Below are positions 54,946-64,000 of a stretch of DNA of 64,000 nt, piece by piece. The stretch's first letter is position 1, and each line of letters begins with the position of its first letter. Source of the stretch: Distichodus sexfasciatus (Eukaryota > Chordata > Actinopteri > Characiformes > Distichodontidae); NCBI GenBank assembly GCA_032718565.1, contig JAVGVS010000003.1, forward strand, positions 2,186,178-2,250,177. Direction: 5' to 3'. The notes under the pieces are model-generated. The model was given only the letters and a program-made list of their open reading frames with translations. It did no database searches and had not been told where the DNA came from. A program made the translations under genes and the position numbers.

Positions 54946-56079
54946 GTAGGAGCTCATCCACAGGCCAGAAAATCTAGAATCAGGAATCTTTTGCTGAGTC
55001 TGTTTCAGTTTTACAACCTTATAAGATGGGTTGAAAAGACACTAGTCTGATAATAATAATTGTAATTCCAACTTGCATGACAAATAATTCATTTTACAGT
55101 TGAAGGAAAACTGGACTTGCACGGGTGTTTTATTTTTGAAGCTTCACTTTTCACCTTAAATATCACACATTTATATTTCTCTGGCAGCCCAGTGGAAAAA
55201 AAAACACTCAATGCAGAATCTGGTGGATTTATATCCAAATATATTACACATTTTGGCAATGTTTCCTCAGACACAAAATGTCCCTGATTGTTTACAAGAT
55301 TTATTGAAATGAATGGTATTTCATAGTGTAATTGACTTTAAATAAACAAGCATTTAAGTACTATATATTTAAATAATATTGAGTAATTAATCATTAATAA
55401 ATTCCAATTTATCAATCCAATAACCAAATACATGTTTCATAATATTTTTTGAGTACATAATTCTGGTGTTTTGTTAGATTGCTTAAATGAGACGCTGTGA
55501 CGCCTAATGAATTTCATTGTGAAGCTTGTGTTAGTAGTCCATTGTCCTGTGTGTAATTTTGGCCTTGTCCTCTTCCCAGTAACTAGTACAATGTGCAGTA
55601 AACAGCCCTCCAACATGGCATCAATATCCCTGCATCTGGTGTGAATATGGGATTGCAGCAATGCTTTTAGAGAGCCACAAACTTCAGAACCGGCCTTGTG
55701 CTGATTTACAAACGTACTTCAAACCTGTTTTTGGTAAAGCATTGCAGAAAAACATCACAGAAGCTTTGTGCTGATTTGACCATATGCACATGTCCTGTTC
55801 CTCAGATGAAAGCCTCTCTCTTATATAGTTGAGGACCGATAAGTCTCAGGCCTTCATGCTCAATTATGATTTTTGTTACTCACATCGGATCCTTTTGTGT
55901 TGACGTTTTGCATTAGTGCATGTATTGAACTGTATCTGACACCAGCGTGCTGCACTGCACTAAAAAGATCAATATGCCTACATTCAGCAAAATGAACAAA
56001 AACGCTGTGACCCACATGAGCGCCTAAAAAACAAAAGTCACTTATGCAACAGGCAAATGAAAATGGACCGTGAACAAGA

Positions 56080-56210
56080 AACCAGTCCCATGAGTTTAAG
56101 GGTCTTGCTCAGGGACCCAGTGGTGGTAGTGCTGAAGGTAGGATTCAAAGCCACAACCTCCTGGACTAGAGGCGAGAATCCTACCCACTAGACCACCATT
56201 ATCACTATAA
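56080..56210 (-). repeat. SINE family B
   Basis: Reversed copy: AGGGTCTTGCTCAGGGACCC, GGATTCAAAGCCACAACCTC and head CCTACCCACTAGACCACC. Confidence 0.8.
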
Positions 56211-56297
56211 CTTTAAATCTTGACAGATTTAAATCTTCTCCATTCTTTTACTGTTCGCATTAAGAAACAAATTTGCAGTCAAGTGATTATTATACGC

Positions 56298-56372
56298 GGC
56301 ATGGCGGCCAAGTGGTTAGTGTTGTTGCCTCACAGCAAGAAGGTCCTGGGTTCAATCCCCGGGTCCTAACTT
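56298..56372 (+). repeat. SINE family C head
   Basis: Only the tRNA-like head is present: GGCGGCCAAGTGGTTAGTG, CTCACAGCAAGAAGGTCCTG and GGGTTCAATCCCCGGG. Confidence 0.75.
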
Positions 56373-56915
56373 CCAGATGTCCTGCCTCCTTCAGGCCAAA
56401 TTAAAGACAACTTCTAAATAAAAATAAATTCCATCTTTGCTGATAAATGCCTTTTTCTGTACATGATGGTAGATATATTGGATGTGTGTGCTGATGTGTG
56501 AGATCAAGCGGCTCTTCACAGAGCTCCTTTGACGAAGAGAGAGAGAGGGGCCGAGCGAGCCAGTGGGAGCCACACAGCTTTGAAATGCAATATAGGCACA
56601 GCAAACATCAGGCAGGTCGTTTTTCCGCGAGGGGAAGCCCGAAGAGTTCGCTAAACAAACTCAGCGGTAAAGCGCCATGTGAGAACGAGCCGTGTCACGT
56701 GGACCCGGGTGTATTTATTTCCGTTTAAAGTGAGTGCAGCTTCAGAGAGCTTCTTGCAGTGAGAGAAGGGCGAAAGTCAACAGAAGATGCCGCTCTTTAA
56801 TGTTCAGATTTAAAATTCAAAAATAAACAGAGCAGGTTTGTGGCAGCTCAGAATAGCAGAGCGTCCACTTTAAAGTGACCTTAAGACCGTCTCTGTGGGT
56901 GTGTGTGTGTATGTG

Positions 56916-56919
<4 letters not shown>

Positions 56920-56972
<53 letters not shown>

Positions 56973-57010
56973 TATTAATCCTAATATGTATGTATATATA
57001 TATATATATA
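56920..57010. repeat. (TA)n microsatellite
   Basis: Two TA blocks separated by CATATTAATCCTAATATGTA, preceded by a TG tract. Confidence 0.9.
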
Positions 57011-57216
57011 AATATATATAAAGAATATAGGAATTATTGCCCCAATACCTGTATCCTCCAATACCAATACTTGATACCCGATAAATGCAGAAAAGGCAGG
57101 AAAGAAAAAGGCAAGAGTTGAAGCCTAAAGACAAAATATTTTGCTGTAAAGTTCCCCTGAGCAGCTCAGAATTCTGCAACAAATATAACACCACACACAT
57201 TGTGGCACATTTCTAC

Positions 57217-57806
57217 TTATGGCGCCAAGTCGGCAGTGTAAGCTGAGTAGAGAGAAGAAGCGGAGCATTTGGTATGTCTGCGTTTTAAGAAAAAGTCACT
57301 TCCCGCCCTGTGTGGTGTAACAGGTCAAATTTGGAGCGTACGACTCTCCGCGTGCACTACCTAGTGCGTAGGGAGCCGTTAGGCTACATCCCCGGCTATT
57401 TCCTGAGATGCATGCTACTGCTAAGAGCACCTTACCTGCCATACTATTCATTGGGGCATGTTAACAGCCCATGTGTGAGCTCGCATCTGCTGAGTGAGAC
57501 ACACACACACATTAGTTAAACTTCTTCACACATACAGGCAAGCTTGAGCCTGAAAAGATGAGATTTTGCTTGTGAATGTTCCACTGCGTGCTCAGAATTT
57601 TGACACGAAAATAACACCATCTATTTTAAGACAGAAGACATGGGCTGATCGCGAACTTTAGACATGCCTGGCACAAGCGCTTTCCGACTTGCAATCAATG
57701 CGTCATAAAATATACATACAGAAAATATCGGGCAAATCTAAGCAACAGTCCGATGAGTTAAAAAAGCAATTATCGGCCAGTTTTAAATCACGATTCTGAT
57801 ATCATG
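57217..57806. mobile_element. Fragment of the GATGCACGAT family
   Basis: Shares ACTTCCCGCCCTGTGTGG, GAGATGCATGCTACTG, CTTACCTGCCATACTATT and CGCGTGCACTACCTAGTGCG with 3838-4610. Its right end runs directly into a Tc1-type element, and a GGGATGCACGAT end follows that element. Confidence 0.55.
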
Positions 57807-57808
57807 TA

Positions 57809-58397
57809 CAGTACTGTGCAACAGTTTTAGGTAGATTAATGAAAACAAAGAATGCTTTCAAAAATGGAAGTGTTAATCATTTATTTTCATCAATCAACAA
57901 AATGCAGTGAATGAACAAAAGAGAAATCTAGATCAAATCAATATTTGGTGTGACCACCCTTTGCCTTCAAAACAGCATCAATTCTTCTAGGTTCACTTGC
58001 ACACAGTTTTTGAAGGAACTCGGCTGGTAGGTTGTTCCAAACATCTTGGAGAACTAACCACAGATCTATAATCCTATAATCCTACAAAATAATATAATGA
58101 CTACAAAATAATATAATGACTATAATCCTACAAAATAATATAATGACTACAAAATAATATAATGACTATAATCCTACAAAATCCCCGACTTTGTGCAAGT
58201 GTACCTATAAGAATTGATGCTGGTTTGAAGGCAAAAGGTAGTAACACCAAATATTGATTTGATTTAGATTTTTCTTTTGTTCACTCACTTTGCATTTTGT
58301 AAATTGATAAAAATAAACAATTATTAATTATATTTCTGAAAGCATTCTTTGTTACAGGATTTTTTCCACACCTGCCTAAAGCTTTTTCACAGTACTG
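57809..58397. mobile_element. Deleted Tc1-like transposon
   Basis: Inverted ends CAGTACTGTGCAAC and CACAGTACTG, bordered by TA at 57807-57808 and 58398-58399. Both sub-terminal regions (GGTGTGACCACCCTTTGCC on the left, AAGAATTGATGCTGGTTTG on the right) resemble a common fish Tc1-like element known to me. The transposase has been lost and replaced by a minisatellite at about 58070-58187. Confidence 0.85.
58070..58187. repeat. Minisatellite inside the deleted Tc1-like element
   Basis: Repeats of TACAAAATAATATAATGAC alternating with TATAATCC, about five units. Confidence 0.85.
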
Positions 58398-59329
58398 TAT
58401 ATATTAGGGATGCACGATGAAATTATGTTTAAGCCTATCATAGAAAAATGTTGAATTAAATAAATACATATATTAATATACAAATAAATAAAATGTCAAT
58501 AACAACAATGATAATAATACTTTTTAAAAGTAAAAAAATAGCAGCATGATTATTATCAGGTAAATATTGTTGAAAATAAAATTAAATGTCTGTTTCTCTT
58601 TTTCTCAGTTAGTCACTGTGCGTCTCCCCCACATTCAGGGGTAATGGTGGCTTAAGGGGGGCAAGAGAGACGGTCAGTGGGCTCCCCTCTTGGGGCGTTG
58701 GAAGAAACAGCTCATTTTTCACCAGCCACAAAGCTGCTGTTTGTGATAACTGTGGCCGCTTTTTGCTGCTTAAGCGTAATGGACGCCAACTGTGCCTGTT
58801 GCCACTGGAGCTTATTTTAGGATTTGTGCTATAAATAAAATTTAATTAGTCTGCCTGGTATAAATAGACTGTTTATTTACAGATTTATTTATTTATATAT
58901 TGGCCAGCCCAGACAGTCTTTGGACTGTGCCGTAGACTTTAAGTCTGCAGATTTTTTTCCCGTTTTTTTTTCCACCATAGGGACATGACTGGCCCGAGTG
59001 CATTTTATTATCCTGGAAAATTCAGCTTAATGGTTGCTGTCAATTGCGACTTTATGAATGTTTCGTTCACGCTCCGACTGCTAAAGTGCAGGTTTTCCAG
59101 ATTCATCTGTCCTGCTTGCTGCTTCTCCCAACTTTTTAACAGGATGTTTTCACGCAAATATTGCAGGCGATTGTGGGCCAGAACCCTTTACCCCCCAAAA
59201 ATCCAATATCACTAATTTAAGATGGTCACCATTTTCCATCAAAAGTACAACTATTTTCATCGACCTGCTTAAACTGGTTTGGACCTTTTTTTTATCAGCT
59301 TGACAACATCTACAGTGATTTATTGCAAT

Positions 59330-59565
59330 ATGAATTGGGAGATTATTTGTTATTGTGAACACAGCATCGCAACGACCTCTGCATTTGACCCATTCATGAA
59401 GGAACAGTGGGCAGCCTTTAAGCAGCACCCGAGGAGCAGTGCTTGGGGACGGTACCTTACTCATGAGTACCTCAGTGGTACCTTTTACTGTTCCGGGACT
59501 TGAACCAGTGGAGCTCCGATCATGGGGCCAATGCCCTAACCTTTATGCTACCAACTGTGCAAAAT
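59330..59565 (-). repeat. SINE family A
   Basis: Reversed copy: GAGATTATTTGTTATTGTGA, GAAGGAACAGTGGGCAGCC, CTTGGGGACGGTACCTTACT. Confidence 0.85.
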
Positions 59566-60403
59566 ACGTGTAAATGTATTCCTTACGACTACATGAAAAA
59601 CTCAAGAAAGTCTGTCTCTTTACCAGCAAAATATGAAGAAATGATGAGAGGCTGAACATTTTCACACAGTACTGTGTCACAAGTTTGTCATAATTTCTTA
59701 ATCCACTTGGCCAGACGTTTTCTGAATGAAAATTAGGAAGAATAATGAGAAACACATGCATATAATTGACTTTTTACGACAAATGCCGTAAATGTCAATG
59801 TTTAGACGACGCTCAAAAAATAACTGTGTGTGGTGGTGGGGTTTTCTGGTTTCATTGCCTTGTTTTCTATACGGAGTAAAGAATTGGCTCCGAATCGGAC
59901 CTACAGGGTGGTACGCATTAAATCACTTGACTAATTAGCAAAGATGATTGAGGCAGCGCCGCTCCCCTCCCTGGGACATATTTTTACAGTTCTCTCCTCG
60001 GTTTGGAAAGCGAGGGGGCAAAGAGAAACACAAGCATGAGGTTTCGCTCTTAAAAGTTGACGTCTGTCTTGTGGAAACAGGCACCGCGATCGCCTGCAAA
60101 CCTTGAAAATTGCCCTTGAACCAGGATAAACGCTGACCCAGGTTGAACTGGGATAAAACACGAGCCTATTCGAAAAGCTGCGTCGTTTCAGGAGGCTGGA
60201 GAACATGTCAGGGTGACCTTTGACCCCTCTGTGTTGATAGTGGAGCGCTGCCAGACTGCAGTTTCTCAGTCACAAGGGCCGTGTGTGTGTGTGCGTGTGT
60301 GTTTTGCACTCACATATTTCTGTGGGAGGTTGTGGGGTTGTGCATGTGGGCGTGTGTTGGGGGATTGCGTGGGTATATTTTAAAGCTCTGAGGCAGTTTT
60401 TGG

Positions 60404-60449
60404 ACCGTGCTTGTGTGTGTGTGTGTGTGTGTATGTGTGTGTGTGTGTA
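60404..60449. repeat. (TG)n microsatellite
   Basis: TG run broken once by TATG; related TG-rich sequence is at 60282-60302. Confidence 0.9.
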
Positions 60450-60889
60450 AAAACAATCTGTTCTTATGTGGGAGTGAGATAAACGCACAGTCAGATATAT
60501 GATGGAGCACACGCGTTACCCAAACGGAGCCGTGCGCAAGAACAACAGTCGCACAAGTGGCCTCACATGCTGTTAAACCCGGAGATAAATCATCCAGCAA
60601 AAATATTCATAAACAGGGCTTTTAGTTCAACTGTGATGCTCTTTGTCAGTCCCCCGTTCCTAATTGCTGGAGAGATACTGGGCGGAGGCTTTTTGTGTGA
60701 CGAAGGGCGAAACATACTGTAGATCAAGACCTCAGTGAGAACCCTGATCCTCGGGTGCCTCGTCCGGCCCAATCCGTGGTGATAAGCCTGTTTTGTTAGA
60801 GCGAGTGGGAGAGAGCATGTTGCTGTCTCTTCTGCCTCCCAGAACTGTGCATGTGGCTGACAGAAAGTGCAAGCTGTTGAATAACGTTC

Positions 60890-61085
60890 GCTGGTTCAAA
60901 TTGCGGACCGGTAAATGTACCACTGAGGTACTCATGAGCAAGGTACCATCCCCAGGCACTCCTAGCTGGGCGCTGCCCTTGTCAGGTACCCACTGCTCCT
61001 TCACGGATAGGTCAAATGCAGAGATCACATTTCTTTTTGGTGCAGCATACGCTGTGCTGTGTTCACAATGACAAATAATCACTCA
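60890..61085 (+). repeat. SINE family A, head-truncated
   Basis: Forward copy starting near the B box (TTCAAATTGCGGACCGG), with CTGAGGTACTCATGAGCAAG and tail TTCACAATGACAAATAATC. Confidence 0.85.
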
Positions 61086-61254
61086 CTTTCTCTTAAATAT
61101 CCATGTTCCGAGGACAGTCTTTCTGGAGCGAACTCGCTCTGAAATTTTCCTTGATCACTTGTTTACCTTCCTCCTCTATTTTATTGTCACTTCTGATTTT
61201 GAAAACATGTATAACAACATATATCTTTATAACCTGTCAAATTTACATGTACAG

Positions 61255-61385
61255 CTTTTAGCAGACTCTTATCCTGCGTGATTTATTTTTCCCAATCACA
61301 ATGACTTCCTGGAGCAACTTGGGCTTAAGGACCTTGCTCATGAATCCAGTGGTGGTTTCAGGCTCTACTGCGATACAAACCCCCA
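61255..61385 (-). repeat. SINE family B
   Basis: Reversed, diverged copy: TTTTAGCAGACTCTTATCCT, CAACTTGGGCTTAAGGACCT and CAGTGGTGGTTTCAGGC. Confidence 0.65.
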
Positions 61386-61395
61386 TTTTTACTTA

Positions 61396-62270
61396 AAGGA
61401 GAACTTCAATCAATTTCAACGTTGTTTGGCGTCTCGGAGTGCTGTCAGTAGCAGCAACACCGACGTATGCTCCTTATAGTGTTCGCGCCCCGGCGGCTAT
61501 AACACTAACCACTCGGCAGGTTTTAAACATGCTTTTAACTTTTTAAAATGTGCCTCTTAACATTATCACGTCACTACAAGTGCTAGGCAACGTGAAGCGG
61601 TTCCTTACGAGACAACACAGTGAGCGAGTGATTATTTTTGTCATTGTGAACACACCACAGCACAGCACACAGTGCACCACAACGAAATGTGACCTCTGCA
61701 TTTAACCCATCCGTGAAGGAGCAGTGGGCAGCTAACAAGCGCCTGGGGAGAACTGCTTGGGGACGGTACCTTGGTCATGAGTACCTCAGTGGTAACTTTA
61801 CCGGCCCTGGATTCGAACCTGCAACCTTCTGAACACTCTACTGTTACGCCACCATATGCCCCAGTGCATATGTAACTGCAGTAGTTCTGAAAAAACAGTA
61901 GACAACAGTGTTTGTTCAGGAAGCGACGTACCTTTATTTACCTTCGTCGCTTCCGGTGGAGTGTACACACTAGTCGACTGTCGAGCTCGTGCTCTCCCAT
62001 ATCCCATTTACCCGAGCTCGACAGTCGACTAGTGTGAAATGTTGTATACTGTTCTTTCAGAACACCTGCAGTTACATATGCACTGTGTTGTCTCGTAAGG
62101 AACTGCGTCACGCTGCCTAGCCCTGAAATTTTGAGCATGTTAAGGGACTAAAAGCACGTTTCAAACCTGCCCCGAAGGAGCGGAAGCCGGTGTAGGCAGC
62201 ACCAATTTTGATCATTTTCGTTGCCACTGACAGCACTCAATAGTGCTAAATATTGACCGAAGTTCTCCTT
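61396..62270. mobile_element. Large fold-back element
   Basis: Ends AAGGAGAACTTCAATC and GAAGTTCTCCT are inverted repeats. Inverted pairing continues inward (GTGCTGTCAGTAGCAGC with GACAGCACTC; TCCTTACGAGACAACACAGTG with its mirror at about 62080-62100; TGCATATGTAACTGCAG with its mirror) to a central palindrome around CTAGTCGACTGTCGAGCTCG (61969-62035). The left arm is interrupted by a SINE (61617-61865). Flanks are TTAA-like on the left only, so the class is unclear. Confidence 0.75.
61617..61865 (-). repeat. SINE family A inserted in a fold-back element arm
   Basis: Reversed full copy: GAGTGATTATTTTTGTCATT to head TACTGTTACGCCACCATATG. Bordered by CAGTG on both sides (about 61616-61620 and 61863-61867). 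Confidence 0.85.
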
Positions 62271-62279
62271 GAAGTGAAT

Positions 62280-62540
62280 TTGAGTGAGTGATTATTTGTC
62301 ATTGTGAACACAGCACAGCACAGTACACTCTGCACCACAACGACATGTGACCTCTGCATTTGACCCAACCGCGAAGCAGCAGTGGGCAGCTTTTTGGCAG
62401 CGCTTGGGGATCAGTGCTTGGAGAAAATAGCTTGCTTATGAGTACCTCAGTGGCACCTTTACTGGTCCAGGATTCGAACCGGCGACCTTTCTATCATGGG
62501 GCAAACTCCCTTACCGCTCTGCTACTAACTGCCCCACCAC
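62280..62540 (-). repeat. SINE family A
   Basis: Reversed copy just after the fold-back element: GAGTGATTATTTGTCATTGT, CGAAGCAGCAGTGGGCAGC and head CCGCTCTGCTACTAACTGCC. Confidence 0.85.
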
Positions 62541-63237
62541 CAGAGGGTTTCAGTCACTCAGACCACTGTGCCGCCACGACCGTCCATATCTGTGTCTTTA
62601 TATAATCACTGAAGAAAAAAACATCATAGTTGCACTAAACAAACTGTAGTCCATCTGTAGTTCAGTTTCTGACCACAGAAGCCCAGCTGAGCTGCCATTT
62701 TTTTTAGCTGATGGATGTCTCATAGGCTTCCAAGAATTCCGACAAAGGGCCATGATCTTTTCTGCAGTGAGGTTTTGACATGACAAATGACAATGAAAAT
62801 TGCATAATCTTTAAGACACAGATTCACAATACGTTTGTATTTATATTTATAAAATTTTTGGACAGAAACTGCTAGGGTGAGAGGGTCAACAAGACCATCA
62901 AAAGCCCAGCCAAAAAGGTTTCTGTGGTCAAAAAACAAGCATGGATGAAAGTCGATTGCAAGTCGCACACAAACCGCCTCTAGACTTTACGGCAAACCAG
63001 TAAAGTGGACCAGCGAGCTTGACAAAGAGGCTCGTGCATGAGTTTAAACATTCAAGTCTGGGGTTTATTTTGCCTTCTGGACTGAATGTTGTTACTGCTC
63101 ATGTGTGTGATTCTTCCAAGTCTCTTCATAACGTGCGTTTGTGTTTTTTATTTGCGTGAGGAGGAGAGTGTACTCGTTTGCTTGCCTTGCGGGGGGCGAG
63201 ATGGTGCAATCTCCACACTCTCCAGGCCAAATGCACA

Positions 63238-63282
63238 CATACGTGTGTGTGTGGGTGTGTGTGTGTGTGTGTATGTGTGTGT
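63238..63282. repeat. (TG)n microsatellite
   Basis: Imperfect TG tract (ACGTGTGTGTGTGGGTGTG and onward) in crocc2 intron 3. Confidence 0.9.
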
Positions 63283-64000
63283 TTATGAGAGATACATATC
63301 TTACAGCCTGTCCTTCGTCCAGATTTCCTTTTTTCCCCCCGCAGCAGCTGCAAATGAAGCCCGTGTCGTGACGCTGCTTGGCTCGCGCAGACGCGAGGGT
63401 CCCGAGTTTCTGGCCCCTGTCAGCTCTCGGTTTGTTGGCCTTGGTTGTGTAATCTCACTCAGTGATGCTGCAAAAACAGCTTTCACAATCAGCTGGGCCT
63501 CTCTCGCAGGAACGCCACTCACAGCGGGACGCCGAAAGGGCCAGGCTGTTAGAGCGGGGTAGCGCGGGGTACATGAGAGGCGTGTGTGTGTGTGTGGATT
63601 GTATGTCTGCTCCAGCTGTGTTTGGGAATCTGTCAGATAGTTCACTACATTAATTCCCTTTATTAAGCCTCTGGGCCCAGGCCAAGACAGCGAGAAACAC
63701 TCCCAGCTGTAACCCTTCAAGTCCCGGAGTCTCTTTGTGGAAACTTTCTGGTTATAATACATTTTTCTGACCTTTTACAAACGTATACTAGCGATGGAAA
63801 TCACACCTTTTATCACCAAATGATATATCAATAAAGTGGACAATGATTCAGTGTCTGCCGATATTACAAAGTCTGATACGAAACATTTTTGATTCAGTTC
63901 AGTTCGGATGCACAGTGTGGGAATTATCTGACGTTGTTCTTGTGTAATGTTGATACCGATACCAGGGCGAGAGTTGAGTTGCAACGACAAGAAATTTTGC

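Larger units (their letters stand above)
54946..64000. other. crocc2 intron 3 to window end
   Basis: About 9 kb without a supported exon. It holds SINE copies, TA and TG microsatellites, a Tc1-type element (57809-58397) and a large fold-back element (61396-62270). Stretches near 56480-56860, 59880-60250, 60500-60860 and 63300-63760 match none of the repeat families and are richer in GC, but show no convincing coding signal. Confidence 0.6.

Noticed and set aside
63462..63653. Short frame with QERHSQRDAERARLLERG after a TCTCGCAG acceptor, considered as the next crocc2 exon
   Set aside because: It looks charged and helical and the phase would fit, but there is no clear similarity to the rootletin segment expected next, the donor is weak and the frame runs into TG repeat.

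Overview
This is a gene-bearing stretch of vertebrate chromosome, almost certainly from a teleost fish. It has short exons with GT/AG introns, AT-rich introns, many tRNA-derived SINEs, and non-autonomous hAT and Tc1/mariner-type elements. Some repeat families (for example 11286-11860) look like those I know from otophysan fish, but the species cannot be fixed from the sequence alone. There are no bacterial features, rRNA genes or CRISPR arrays.

Four genes lie head to tail on the + strand. (1) The 3' half of scly, selenocysteine lyase: seven exons, 693-4857; the 5' half lies before the window. (2) espnl, espin-like: ten exons, 7856-40920, joining into an unbroken 1026-residue frame. (3) klhl30, a BTB-BACK-Kelch protein: seven exons, 43579-50140, 593 residues. 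(4) The 5' end of a rootletin-family gene, best called crocc2: three exons, 52621-54945; the rest runs off the window. All joins were made by hand from frame, phase and splice consensus. The order SCLY-ESPNL-KLHL30, with CROCC2 further along, is also that of human 2q37.3, so this is a conserved linkage block. The genes have unrelated roles (selenium recycling, actin bundles of hair-cell stereocilia, a likely Cul3 adaptor, the ciliary rootlet). The linkage is ancestral order, not an operon.

Most of the remaining DNA is intron and repeats. Three SINE families recur. Family A has a tRNA-like head (A box near GGCGTAACGGTTAGG, B box GGTTCGAA), a body with CATGAGCAAGGTACC and a tail TTCACAATGACAAATAATC; about 18 copies or pieces are seen. 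Family B has the head GTGGTCTAGTGGTTAGGAT and the body GGGTCCCTGAGCAAGACCC. Family C has CACAGCAAGAAGGTCCTGGG and TGTGGAGTTTGCATG. Several DNA elements have readable ends and target-site duplications: 408-590 and 10427-11277 with perfect 8-bp duplications, 1241-2700 with 7 of 8, a GTGACCC-ended family with 4-bp A/T duplications (10519-10747, 35496-35829, 42715-43352), and two TA-flanked elements (49300-49767, 57809-58397).

I found no undescribed gene system. The most unusual signal is a perfect 125-bp copy of the crocc2 first exon, including its start codon, placed in intron 1 between two identical 53-bp repeats. Also worth a look are a fold-back element whose one arm preserves the empty site of a SINE inserted in the other arm, and a MEF2/E-box cluster upstream of klhl30 beside a possible untranslated first exon.
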